Of a stretch of DNA of 64,000 bases, positions 28,519 to 36,792 are shown one piece after another (position 1 is the first letter of the stretch; every line of letters starts with the position of its first letter). This DNA is from Streptococcus sp. (GTDB lineage: Bacteria; Bacillota; Bacilli; Lactobacillales; Streptococcaceae). The notes under the pieces were generated by a model. The model had not been told where the DNA came from and ran no database searches. It saw only the letters and a program-made list of their open reading frames with translations. The DNA lies in NCBI GenBank assembly GCA_030528055.1, contig JAUMZQ010000013.1:1-64000 (forward strand), in the 5' to 3' direction. A program made the translations under genes and the position numbers.

Positions 28519-29352
28519 ATGACTAAAAAAATAAGTAAAAAAACATTATCAAAATCATTCCATCACTGGTACTATGGGAACTTGACATGTTTCTCTCAAG
28601 AACATATGCAAACATTTGGTTACTTAGCTTCCATGCTTCCAATTGTGGAAGAATTGTATGATAAAAAAGAGGATCAAGCAAAATCTATACAAACCTATAC
28701 TGCTTTCTTTAATACAGAACCACAATTAGGCTCTCTTGTTGTCGGCATCACAGCTGGGTTAGAAGAAGCGCGTGCAAATGGTACTGGCGAAGTGGATGAT
28801 GAGACCATCAATGGACTTCGTGCAGGTTTAATGGGACCAATTGCTGGTATCGGGGACTCACTAATTGTTGGCACACTAATTCCGATAATCCTTGGTGTTG
28901 CTCTTGGTTTGTCAACAGGCGGATCACCATTAGGAGCAATCTTCTACATTATAGTTTGGAATTTACTGGCTTATTTTGGAATGAGGTTTGCTTACTTCAA
29001 GGGTTATGAACTTGGAGATAAAGCAGTCACTTTCTTAGTTGGGCCACAAGGACAAGCTATTCGTAAAGCAGTCTCTATCGTTGGGGGTATGGTTATTGGT
29101 GCAGTTGCTGCTACATGGGTACCAGTTAAAACAGCATTTCAATTGAAAAATTCAAGTGGAAAAGCGTACTTAGTTCTTCAAGACCAATTAGATGGAGTTT
29201 ATCCAGGGTTATTGACAGCGGCGTTTATCGCATTTTGTTGGTGGTTAATGGCTAAGAAAAATCTATCTCCAATAGTAGTTATGCTTTTGTTGGTTGTAAT
29301 TGCCTTTATAGGTGTTTTACTAGGATTCTTCAATCCAGGTTTGAAATATTAG
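28519..29352 (+). CDS. levG: Mannose-family PTS EIID component
   Basis: The 277-residue EIID partner of levF has the family patterns SFHHWYYGNLTCFSQEHMQ, NTEPQLGSLVVGI and GLMGPIAGIGDSL. The ATG at 28519 is chosen because GAGGAGG lies 9 nt upstream; an in-frame ATG at 28480 lies inside levF with no SD. The mannose family is the only PTS family with a EIID subunit. Confidence 0.93.
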   Translation: MTKKISKKTLSKSFHHWYYGNLTCFSQEHMQTFGYLASMLPIVEELYDKKEDQAKSIQTYTAFFNTEPQLGSLVVGITAGLEEARANGTGEVDDETINGLRAGLMGPIAGIGDSLIVGTLIPIILGVALGLSTGGSPLGAIFYIIVWNLLAYFGMRFAYFKGYELGDKAVTFLVGPQGQAIRKAVSIVGGMVIGAVAATWVPVKTAFQLKNSSGKAYLVLQDQLDGVYPGLLTAAFIAFCWWLMAKKNLSPIVVMLLLVVIAFIGVLLGFFNPGLKY

Positions 29353-29379
29353 TAAAAATATAGACAGCGGAGGAAGCTT

Positions 29380-29676
29380 ATGTTGCAAGAAGATACAATT
29401 AAAGGATATGAAACGGAAATTCAATACCAAAAACACATGATTGAAAATCTTGGTCGGTGGTTGACACTGATGTTTATCATTTCAAGTGTTGGTGGCTTAC
29501 TAATTTACTCGTTCAAAGATAGTAATCTTCTACTTTTTATTCTAGGAATTTTCTTAGCTTCCATAGGCTTCTTAGCTATGCTAATATTTGGTTACGGTAT
29601 TTATAAAGGACGAATAAATTTAATGAGAGTCATTCAGGACTTTAAATTAAAATTAGAAGTTAAAAATAATAACTAA
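29380..29676 (+). CDS. Small two-TM membrane protein of the lev operon (LevX-like)
   Basis: The 98-residue protein has two TM helices (about 28-46 and 51-74) between charged ends, consistent with a DUF202-like small membrane protein. It follows levG by 27 bp with an SD (GGAGG) and is closed by the operon terminator. S. mutans has a small gene, levX, at the equivalent place. No function is known to me; a role in PTS assembly or sensing is only a guess. Confidence 0.7.
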   Translation: MLQEDTIKGYETEIQYQKHMIENLGRWLTLMFIISSVGGLLIYSFKDSNLLLFILGIFLASIGFLAMLIFGYGIYKGRINLMRVIQDFKLKLEVKNNN

Positions 29677-29704
29677 AAAAACATCTCATTGAGATGTTTT
29701 TTTG
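29675..29704 (+). terminator. Terminator of the lev operon
   Basis: AAAAACATCTC and GAGATGTTTTT form a stem with a 3-nt loop and a T-run on the plus strand. Confidence 0.88.
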
Positions 29705-29746
29705 TTCTTTCATTTTTATTTTTAACTATAAAAAATGCCTATACAA

Positions 29747-29755
29747 TGGTATAAT
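29747..29755 (+). promoter_or_regulatory. Extended -10 promoter of pyrDA
   Basis: TGGTATAAT is an extended -10 with TATAAT at 29750-29755. No clear -35 is present. Confidence 0.65.
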
Positions 29756-29811
29756 GAATGCAGAAGTCTTATTTAAGGCTCGTGTGTATCGAAAAAAGGA
29801 GTTTGTTTATT

Positions 29812-30750
29812 ATGCCATCAACACAAACGCAAATAGCAGGTTTTTCTTTTGAAAATTGCTTGATGAATGCAGCTGGAGTAGCTTGTATGACGATTGAAGA
29901 ATTGGAATCAGTCAAAAATTCTTCTGCTGGAACCTTTGTTACAAAGACGGCGACATTGGAACCAAGAATAGGGAATCCAGAGCCACGTTACCAAGATGTT
30001 CCACTTGGCTCTATTAATTCTATGGGGCTTCCGAATCAAGGTTTGGAATATTATTTAGATTATTTGCTTGATTTACAAGAAAAAGAACCTCATCGGACAT
30101 TTTTTTTGTCTTTAGTAGGTTTGTCGTTGGATGAAACGCATACTATTTTGAAAAAAGTAGAAGATAGTGAGTTTAGAGGTTTGATTGAGTTGAATCTTTC
30201 TTGCCCTAATGTTCCCGGAAAACCTCAAATTGCCTATGATTTTGAGACAACGGAACAAATTTTAACAGAAATTTTTTCTTACTTTACGAAGCCACTTGGG
30301 ATTAAGTTGCCGCCTTATTTTGATATGGTTCATTTTGATCAGGCAGCAGCTATCTTTAATAAATTTCCTATTCGCTTTGTGAATTGTATCAATTCTATTG
30401 GAAATGGACTTTATATTGAGAACGAAAGGGTTGTTATCCGTCCTAAAAATGGTTTTGGTGGTCTCGGTGGCGAGTACATCAAACCGACAGCCTTAGCAAA
30501 TGTTCATGCTTTTTATCAACGCCTAAATCCCTCTATTCAGATTATTGGAACAGGTGGAGTCTTGACTGGTCAAGATGCTTTTGAACATATTCTTTGTGGT
30601 GCAAGTATGGTTCAAGTAGGTACGACACTTCATAAAGAAGGAGTAGCTGTTTTTGAACGAATTACAACCGAGCTAAAAGAAATAATGAAAGAAAAAGGTT
30701 ACGACACACTGGATGATTTTAGAGGAAAACTCCAATATATCCCAGAGTAA
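29812..30750 (+). CDS. pyrDA: Class 1A dihydroorotate dehydrogenase (fumarate)
   Basis: The 312-residue cytosolic FMN enzyme oxidises dihydroorotate to orotate with fumarate as acceptor. Motifs include NAAGVACM, the substrate loop NSMGLPN, the catalytic Cys in [11 protein letters not shown] (C131; C130 in the Lactococcus enzyme) and the FMN phosphate site [11 protein letters not shown]. The ATG at 29812 follows AAAGGAG; an earlier in-frame start at 29758 lies by the promoter and has no SD. Class 1A enzymes need no PyrK partner, consistent with the lone gene. Confidence 0.94.
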   Translation: MPSTQTQIAGFSFENCLMNAAGVACMTIEELESVKNSSAGTFVTKTATLEPRIGNPEPRYQDVPLGSINSMGLPNQGLEYYLDYLLDLQEKEPHRTFFLSLVGLSLDETHTILKKVEDSEFRGLIELNLSCPNVPGKPQIAYDFETTEQILTEIFSYFTKPLGIKLPPYFDMVHFDQAAAIFNKFPIRFVNCINSIGNGLYIENERVVIRPKNGFGGLGGEYIKPTALANVHAFYQRLNPSIQIIGTGGVLTGQDAFEHILCGASMVQVGTTLHKEGVAVFERITTELKEIMKEKGYDTLDDFRGKLQYIPE

Positions 30751-30778
30751 TGAAGCTATTTTGATAGTAGAAAAATTA

Positions 30779-30824
30779 AAAACTAAGAAGGAAAAGGGAT
30801 ACCTGTTTCTTCTTAGTTTTTTTG
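30779..30824. terminator. Bidirectional terminator between pyrDA and the flavoprotein gene
   Basis: AAACTAAGAAG and CTTCTTAGTTT form a stem with an 18-nt loop and A/T tracts on both sides, between two convergent genes. Confidence 0.85.
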
Positions 30825-30825
30825 T

Positions 30826-31953
30826 TTAACAATCGCAGACAACATCACAACAAGATAAGTCATCAAGGAATAGCTGATTTTGTTTAAAGAAGTTGATTTC
30901 ATCTTTATCTAGTTTCCAATTTTCACGTTCCGCAATTGTTGCAATAACAGGTAGGAAACGTTGACGGAATTTATAGATATAACAGAAAATAACATTATCT
31001 TGACGCAAACTCGGTCCGATAAGAAAAACATTGTTGCAAATAGTTGACTCATCTTTTTTTGAAACTAGAGGAAGACCATCTTCATTATAATCAAATAACG
31101 AATCACCCTTTATTTGATGAAGGCAAGTGTTAAACCCAGTAGCAAGAATTGGTCGGTGCTGGCTAGTCACTTCTTTTCCGTTTGAGAATTCTATTAAATA
31201 ATGATCGTTTTCTTTCTTAATAGCTGTTGCAATATAGTTTTCATGGATATGAGTATGAAAATCAGGGTTATTTTGAATATGTTGCAAACGTTCTTGAGTA
31301 ATTGGTGCTAGAGAAATACTTGGATCGGGAGCTGTCTCGCTTTTACCAAAATGGTTAGTATAGAGTTCTACAGTATTTCCCTGATAAGCTAAATTGGTCA
31401 AGGCATCGCACCCACTTTCATTTCCACCAATAACCACAAAACTTTCCTTTGATTGAACATGAAAAGAGTCTATCTCGCCATAGTGCATAGCATGTTCGGC
31501 TCCTTTGATATCTGCTTTAGATGGATTCTGATATTCTCCAGTAGCCATGATAAGGTAGGTTGTTGTAAACGTTCCTTTGTTTGTAGTAAGTTGATAGTGG
31601 TTACCAACTTTTTGAATTTGCTCAACGGCAGTTTCCTTATAGATAGGTAGATCATAGTGTTTGGCCACTAAATGGAGGTATTCTGCGTATTCAGCACCAG
31701 ATAGGTGTTCCTTTGAAAAGGTAAAAGCAGGTGAGGTATCTGGAGCAATAGCATTGAGATCGGGGGAACCAAAACCATTACTCGTAAAAGAGGGAGTGAT
31801 GAAACGAGTAGTTTTAGGCCATTTCAAAAAACTATCTCCGATATTTCCTTTTTCCAAAATAATAAAGTCTTTGATATTTAAACGATGCAGAGCTACCGCA
31901 AATCCAATACCTGCTGCACCTGCACCGACAATGATTATTTTATGATTTTCCAT
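30826..31953 (-). CDS. FAD/NAD(P)-binding flavoprotein (CzcO-like) with Cys-rich tail
   Basis: The 375-residue protein shows an FAD-binding Rossmann motif at the N-terminus (IIIVGAGAAGIG), a second nucleotide motif near the middle (FVVIGGNESGCDA) and the ATG motif LIMATGEYQNP. This is the layout of flavin monooxygenase/CzcO-type flavoproteins. The last residues, SCCDVVCDC, hold four Cys (368, 369, 373, 375), a likely metal or thiol site. The ATG at 31953 follows AAGGAGG. A perfect AdcR zinc-repressor box lies 43 bp upstream over the predicted start site. The substrate is unknown; a role in zinc limitation is inferred. Confidence 0.8.
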   Translation of the reverse strand: MENHKIIIVGAGAAGIGFAVALHRLNIKDFIILEKGNIGDSFLKWPKTTRFITPSFTSNGFGSPDLNAIAPDTSPAFTFSKEHLSGAEYAEYLHLVAKHYDLPIYKETAVEQIQKVGNHYQLTTNKGTFTTTYLIMATGEYQNPSKADIKGAEHAMHYGEIDSFHVQSKESFVVIGGNESGCDALTNLAYQGNTVELYTNHFGKSETAPDPSISLAPITQERLQHIQNNPDFHTHIHENYIATAIKKENDHYLIEFSNGKEVTSQHRPILATGFNTCLHQIKGDSLFDYNEDGLPLVSKKDESTICNNVFLIGPSLRQDNVIFCYIYKFRQRFLPVIATIAERENWKLDKDEINFFKQNQLFLDDLSCCDVVCDC

Positions 31954-31995
31954 GAATTTCCTCCTTGACAAAAAGAAATGATTGGGCTAACATAA

Positions 31996-32044
31996 TTAAC
32001 CAGTTAACTATTTTTAGTCTAACAAATATTTCTTCATTTGTAAA
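31996..32044 (-). promoter_or_regulatory. Promoter and AdcR-type zinc box of the flavoprotein gene
   Basis: On the minus strand TTTACA (32039-32044), 17 bp and TAGACT (32016-32021) form a promoter. TTAACCAGTTAA (31996-32007) fits the streptococcal AdcR consensus TTAACYRGTTAA at every base and lies just past the -10 box, a position expected for repression. The same box is in the shared region upstream of the divergent Amt gene. Confidence 0.75.
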
Positions 32045-32056
32045 GAGAGGTTGTAC

Positions 32057-33088
32057 ATGTTCCTTTTTATTAGTATTTTAGTTATGTGGTTAATGATATT
32101 TGGAGTTTCTTTTTTCTATGTAGGCTCTCTCAACGAAAAACTCGAATCTACCATTATCTATCAGTTTGTAATAGCTGTTCTTATTACTAGTTTGGTATGG
32201 TTATTTGGAGGCTATTCCTTTTCCTTTCAATCACAATATTCTACCATTTTTTCACTAGATAACTGGTCAATTGATGAATTACTAAATATGCTTTTTCAAT
32301 TGTGTTTTTGTCTGTATGCAGTTGTCATGCTAATTGGTTCTTTCATTGATAGAGTTAAAACAAAAGCTCTTTTGGGAATTGTGATAATTTGGGTACTTAC
32401 AGTTTACTGTCCTTTAGCTTATCTTATATGGAATGAGCATGGCTTTTTGAGTCAATTGGGCGTTTTAGATTTTTCAGGTGGTTTGGTGGTTCATCTATCT
32501 GCTGGAGTTTCGACCTATGTTTTGGCATATATTATTGGAAAAACCCCTCATAAACATGAACAAACTCAGAACAAATCGTTATTTTTAGGCATGCTTTTTG
32601 TAACATTGGGTTGGTTTGGTTTTAATGCAGGTCCAGTCGGAGAATTAAATCAGTCAGCTGGTGTAGTGCTTGTAAATACGCTTTTAGCTATTCTGTTTGG
32701 TGGTCTTGTTTGGAGTGGCGCATCGTGTCTGACAACTAAAAAAGAAGACGTAGCAATATTGTTAAATGGAATGATTGTTGGCTTGGTTACAAGTACAGCT
32801 GGTGTTGGTTACTTACATCCTTTTCAACTGATCCTAGTTGTTAGTTTTGCGAGTTTGTTTACTTACTATTTGACTAATTGGTTGGGTGAGAAAATCCAGA
32901 TAGATGATGTGGTAGACTCTTTTGGGATGAATGGTCTGGGAGGTTTATTCGGTAGTCTTGGTTTGATTTTATTTCGTCCTCAAATCATTGGTGCAGAACT
33001 ATTAGCGATAGGTGTCACCCTAACTTTATCTGTCACCGTCTCAATAATACTAGGCAAGATTTTTTTGAAAAAAAAACATGACTCTTAG
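32057..33088 (+). CDS. Amt-family membrane protein with altered pore residues
   Basis: The 343-residue protein has about ten TM helices and clear Amt signatures: LDFSGGLVVHLSAG with the first pore His (H146) and LGWFGFNAGP. In ammonium channels the second pore His is in a DxFGxHGxGG motif. Here the motif reads DSFGMNGLGG, so that His is Asn (N292). The Ser of the outer ammonium-binding FNAGS motif is Pro. The protein is also shorter than most Amt proteins (about 400). It may conduct poorly, serve as a sensor or carry another solute. The ATG at 32057 follows GAGAGG. Confidence 0.75.
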   Translation: MFLFISILVMWLMIFGVSFFYVGSLNEKLESTIIYQFVIAVLITSLVWLFGGYSFSFQSQYSTIFSLDNWSIDELLNMLFQLCFCLYAVVMLIGSFIDRVKTKALLGIVIIWVLTVYCPLAYLIWNEHGFLSQLGVLDFSGGLVVHLSAGVSTYVLAYIIGKTPHKHEQTQNKSLFLGMLFVTLGWFGFNAGPVGELNQSAGVVLVNTLLAILFGGLVWSGASCLTTKKEDVAILLNGMIVGLVTSTAGVGYLHPFQLILVVSFASLFTYYLTNWLGEKIQIDDVVDSFGMNGLGGLFGSLGLILFRPQIIGAELLAIGVTLTLSVTVSIILGKIFLKKKHDS

Positions 33089-33173
33089 CTAGATATTCAC
33101 ATCATTATCAAGAATTTTCTAATTAAAATCCTATAAAAAATTTAAAAAATATGAGAAAATAATAACAGAAAAC

Positions 33174-33229
33174 GAATTCAAAACGATTGTAAACAGTAAG
33201 GAAGGTTACTTTTCATAAATTTTGAATTC
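33174..33229 (+). promoter_or_regulatory. Nested inverted repeats upstream of msrAB
   Basis: GAATTCAAAA (33174-33183) and TTTTGAATTC (33220-33229) are perfect 10-bp arms. Inside them AGTAA (33195-33199) and TTACT (33206-33210) can pair. Together they could form a two-tier RNA structure in the leader, or a repressor site. Confidence 0.4.
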
Positions 33230-33260
33230 TTCTACTTTTCACTTATTAAGGAGGAATAGA

Positions 33261-34196
33261 ATGTCTGAAATCTATTTAGCAGGTGGTTGTTTTTGGGGAT
33301 TAGAAGAATATTTTTCAAGAATTAAAGGGGTGTTAGCGACAACTGTTGGTTATGCCAATGGACAAGTGGAATCAACCAATTACGAGCTGATTCACCAAAC
33401 AGATCACGCCGAAACAGTGCATATTACCTATGATGAAAACAGTATTAGTTTGCGAGAAATTTTGTTGTATTATTTCCGAGTAATAGACCCATTATCTGTC
33501 AATAAACAAGGAAACGATGTCGGTCGTCAATACAGAACAGGAATTTATTATACGGATAGCAGTGATTTGCCAGTGATTCAAACTGTTGTAAAAGAAAAAG
33601 AGGCACAACTAGGGCAAGCCTTGGCTGTTGAAGTAGAGGCATTGCGTCACTATGTTTTGGCTGAAACTTATCATCAAGATTATCTCAAAAAACATCCTAG
33701 AGGTTATTGTCATATCAATGTAAATGATGCTTATCAGCCTTTAGTTGACCCAAGTCAATATGAAAAACCGAGTAATGATGTATTGGAGCAAAAATTATCC
33801 AAAGAAGCTTATCAAGTGACACAACAGGCTGCGACGGAACGTCCCTTCCAAAATGAATTTTTTGATACCTTTGAAGAAGGAATTTATGTGGATGTAACGA
33901 CAGGAGAACCCTTGTTTTTTGCAAGTGATAAATTTGATTCAGGATGTGGTTGGCCTAGTTTTACTCGTCCTATTGCGCGTGAGGTTATTAAATATTATGA
34001 AGATAAGACTCATGGAATGGAGCGAATTGAAGTTCGCTCACGTTCGGGCAATGCTCATTTAGGACATGTCTTTACCGATGGACCTAAAAAAGAAGGCGGT
34101 CTACGTTATTGTATCAATAGTGCTGCCCTACGTTTTATTAAGAAAGAAGATATGATTCAAGAGGGATATGATTACCTAGTGAATTATATGGAATAA
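33261..34196 (+). CDS. msrAB: Fused peptide methionine sulfoxide reductase MsrA-MsrB
   Basis: The 311-residue two-domain enzyme repairs both stereoisomers of oxidised methionine. The N-terminal MsrA domain starts almost at residue 1, with the catalytic Cys in AGGCFWG (about residue 10). The MsrB domain (about 175-300) has the zinc-type SGCGWPSF motif and the catalytic Cys in [12 protein letters not shown]. No signal peptide is seen, so it is cytosolic. The ATG at 33261 follows AAGGAGG; the earlier in-frame codon at 33222 lacks an SD. It is a single-gene unit. Confidence 0.95.
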   Translation: MSEIYLAGGCFWGLEEYFSRIKGVLATTVGYANGQVESTNYELIHQTDHAETVHITYDENSISLREILLYYFRVIDPLSVNKQGNDVGRQYRTGIYYTDSSDLPVIQTVVKEKEAQLGQALAVEVEALRHYVLAETYHQDYLKKHPRGYCHINVNDAYQPLVDPSQYEKPSNDVLEQKLSKEAYQVTQQAATERPFQNEFFDTFEEGIYVDVTTGEPLFFASDKFDSGCGWPSFTRPIAREVIKYYEDKTHGMERIEVRSRSGNAHLGHVFTDGPKKEGGLRYCINSAALRFIKKEDMIQEGYDYLVNYME

Positions 34197-34206
34197 TCAA
34201 GTGGTG

Positions 34207-34231
34207 AAAAGTGGCTTTTCGCCACTTTTTA
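34207..34231 (+). terminator. Terminator of msrAB
   Basis: AAAAGTGGC (34207-34215) and GCCACTTTT (34221-34229) form a perfect stem with a T-rich tail. Confidence 0.85.
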
Positions 34232-34343
34232 TTTCACCCGCTATATCCTCAATATTTTTTGATCCATGTGCGTTGTAAGAAAGTTCAGAGCTTAAGTTTT
34301 TTACATAAAATAATTGGAATCGATGTTACAACATTTAGATAAG

Positions 34344-35147
34344 TTATCCACCAAAATATTTTTGTAGAATCTTGCTATAGTGGTTTAATAGTAATTTATC
34401 GGATAATCTGGGGAAAATTGAGTTCAGTTTAGCAAAAAATGTAGTCCCTTTTCCCATTAGAATAACCTGTTTTTGCTTTTGTAAACCAGTGAGTAAGGCT
34501 TGACAAACCTCATCAACTGTTGAAATTGAAATATTCATTTCTTTCCAAACACGATGATAGGGTTTCTCTGAAGGAGTGTCGGCAGCATTTGGACAAAAGT
34601 AGGTTAAACGAATCGGACTTCCTTCTTGTTTCAGTTCACGATTCGTTGCTTCAATAAAAGAGAAAAGACCAGCTCTGGAAGCCACATCAACGGTATAATA
34701 AGGAAAAGCTAGGCGTCCGTCTGCAAAACCTCCAGAGTGGACTAAAGTAGATCCTTTTTGTTGTTTCATAAGAGGTAAAAAGTTTTGAGTTAATAAGATA
34801 GCCCCTAATAGATTGATATCCAAAGTCCTTTTAATTTCTGTTTCAGTGTGTCTAGCTAGTGGTTTTCTAACATCGTACCCTGTCGCATTGATTAGGATAT
34901 CGATTTCTTGAGACCACTCGGACACAGTTTTTGCTGCTTTCTCTACTGAAATTTGCTTGGAAATATCGTCTAAAACAGCTGTTCCAATTACTTGTGGAAA
35001 TTGTTCTTGTAATTTTTTTAGGGGAGCTTCTTGTCTAGCTAGTAAGAATAACTGGGATCCTTGATTTGCCAAAGACCGAACATAAGCACTGCCCAGATTT
35101 CCTGTTGCACCAACAATAACGATTTTTTTCTGTGAGAATTCTTTCAC
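34344..35147 (-). CDS. Short-chain dehydrogenase/reductase-like protein lacking the catalytic Lys
   Basis: Counting from the GTG at 35147 (SD AAGGAG), the 267-residue protein has the SDR cofactor motif GATGNLG (13-19), an NATG motif (INATGYD) and the expected S138 and Y151. The YxxxK motif reads YTVDV, so the catalytic Lys is Val155. The nearby fold pattern is otherwise normal. It may be a binding-only or atypical SDR. An in-frame ATG at 35192 exists but has no SD. An extended -10 (TGATATAAT, minus strand, TATAAT at 35215-35220) lies upstream. The substrate is unknown. Confidence 0.78.
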   Translation of the reverse strand: MKEFSQKKIVIVGATGNLGSAYVRSLANQGSQLFLLARQEAPLKKLQEQFPQVIGTAVLDDISKQISVEKAAKTVSEWSQEIDILINATGYDVRKPLARHTETEIKRTLDINLLGAILLTQNFLPLMKQQKGSTLVHSGGFADGRLAFPYYTVDVASRAGLFSFIEATNRELKQEGSPIRLTYFCPNAADTPSEKPYHRVWKEMNISISTVDEVCQALLTGLQKQKQVILMGKGTTFFAKLNSIFPRLSDKLLLNHYSKILQKYFGG

Positions 35148-35303
35148 TGCTTGACTCCTTGTAATTGTGTTCAAATAACAGCTGGTATCCATAAATAGCT
35201 AAGATTTTCATAATATTATATCATAACTCCTATGTATTTTCTGGTGGTCGTAGAAGTACTTTTATCTGAATCATTAAAGAGAGGGACATTTTACACCTAT
35301 TAC

Positions 35304-35332
35304 TTTACTTATTTACCTTAATTTGCTACAAT
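35304..35332 (+). promoter_or_regulatory. Promoter of the mtaD-like gene
   Basis: TTTACT (35304-35309), 17 bp and TACAAT (35327-35332) with an upstream TGC extension. The leader is about 65 nt with nothing recognisable. Confidence 0.6.
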
Positions 35333-35406
35333 AACGAAAAAATTTATCAAGAATCAATACCAGTTGGAACTTTTTTCCCGCTGAACGATTTAATAGAGGA
35401 GAGAGA

Positions 35407-36678
35407 ATGAAAGCCTTTAAGAATGTTAATCTAGTGACCTGCGATGAAGCATTTCATGTTTATCCAGAAGGGCTGTTGGTGCTAGAGGATGATTGCATTC
35501 TTTATTGTGGAACTTTTGATCAAAGTTGGCTAGAACAATGTCAGGAAGTTATTGACTATTCTGGTGCTTGGATAATGCCTGGATTGGTGAATTGCCACAC
35601 TCATAGTGCTATGACGACTTTGAGGGGAATTCGTGATGATAGCAATCTTCATGAGTGGTTAGAAGACTATATATGGCCTGCTGAAAGTGAGTTCACTTCT
35701 GAAATAACAACTAAGGCAACTCAGCTAGCTCTTATTGAGATGTTGCAATCTGGGACAACCACTTTTAATGATATGTATAATCCTGTGGGTGTAGAGATTA
35801 GTCACATTTATTCATTAGTTCAGGCCTCTAAAATGCGTGCCTACTTTTCGCCTACTTTGTTTAGTTCACCTCTTGAGACTGATGAAGAAACGATACAAAG
35901 AACACGAAAAATTATTGAGGAAATTCTTTCTTATCAGAATGACCGATTTAAAGTAATGGTAGCTCCTCACTCACCCTACACTTGTAGTAGGGAATTGCTA
36001 AAGCAAAGTTATGATTTAGCAACTGAATTAGATTTGATGATTCATATCCATGTCGCAGAAACAGAAGAAGAAACCAACATTATTTTAGAGCGCTATGGGA
36101 AACGTCCATTGGAGTTTTTGAAAGAATTGGGCTATCTGGATAGGTCGGCGATTTTTGCCCATGGTGTGGAGCTCACAAAGGATGAAATTTTAGAATTAGG
36201 GCAATCAAATGTAGCGATTGCGCATAACCCTATTAGTAATCTTAAACTGGCTTCTGGTATTGCTCCGATAATAGAGTTGAAAAAAGCTGGCGTTGTAGTT
36301 GGTCTTGCAACAGATTCTGTTGCTTCAAATAATAATTTAGATATGTTTGAAGAAGCTCGAACGGCTGCCTTGCTTCAAAAAATGCGTGCCAAAGATGCAA
36401 CTCAGTTTACAATTGAGCAAGCTCTTAAATCGTTGACAATTGAAGGAGCCAAAGCATTGGGATTGGCTGATAAAATTGGTAGTTTAGAAGTCGGAAAACA
36501 AGCTGATTTTCTTGTCATTCAACCAGAGAAAAAGGTTCATCTATACCCTAAAGAAAATATGCTTTCTCATCTAGTTTATGCTGTCAAGGGAAACGATGTT
36601 CAAGATGTTTATATTGCGGGCGAACAAGTTGTAAAAAATGGACAAGTACTGACAGTAGAAGTACCAGATATGAGTTAA
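35407..36678 (+). CDS. mtaD: Amidohydrolase, 5'-methylthioadenosine/S-adenosylhomocysteine deaminase type
   Basis: The 423-residue TRZ/ATZ-type metal-dependent deaminase has the metal-site HxH in VNCHTHSAM (about 65-67), further ligands in HIHVAET and FAHGVEL and the catalytic Asp in LATDSVASNNNLDM. C-terminal beta strands complete the composite domain (LEVGKQADFLVI). The family deaminates SAH, MTA or related adenosines; guanine- or cytosine-type substrates cannot be excluded. The SD AGAGGAGAG fits the ATG. It is followed by the large palindrome before pepX. Confidence 0.82.
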   Translation: MKAFKNVNLVTCDEAFHVYPEGLLVLEDDCILYCGTFDQSWLEQCQEVIDYSGAWIMPGLVNCHTHSAMTTLRGIRDDSNLHEWLEDYIWPAESEFTSEITTKATQLALIEMLQSGTTTFNDMYNPVGVEISHIYSLVQASKMRAYFSPTLFSSPLETDEETIQRTRKIIEEILSYQNDRFKVMVAPHSPYTCSRELLKQSYDLATELDLMIHIHVAETEEETNIILERYGKRPLEFLKELGYLDRSAIFAHGVELTKDEILELGQSNVAIAHNPISNLKLASGIAPIIELKKAGVVVGLATDSVASNNNLDMFEEARTAALLQKMRAKDATQFTIEQALKSLTIEGAKALGLADKIGSLEVGKQADFLVIQPEKKVHLYPKENMLSHLVYAVKGNDVQDVYIAGEQVVKNGQVLTVEVPDMS

Positions 36679-36682
36679 ATAT

Positions 36683-36769
36683 AAAAAGACGATCTATATG
36701 TACCAGAACTCTTAAATTGGATTTTTCTTATCCAATTTTTGAGCTTGGCACAATGATGAGCGTCTTTTT
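36683..36769. repeat. About 87-nt imperfect palindrome between mtaD and pepX
   Basis: AAAAAGACG (36683-36691) pairs with CGTCTTTTT (36761-36769). TGTACCA pairs imperfectly with TGGCACA, and AAATTGGAT (36714-36722) pairs with ATCCAATTT (36730-36738). With few bulges the whole element folds into one long hairpin and has T tracts on both strands. It can end transcription of both convergent genes, but it is far longer than a normal terminator. Confidence 0.7.
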
Positions 36770-36792
36770 TTATTGTTTGATGTGGGAGTGCA

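Noticed and set aside
33170..33195. cre site upstream of msrAB
   Set aside because: The best alignment (TCAAAACGATTGTA) has three mismatches at conserved positions.
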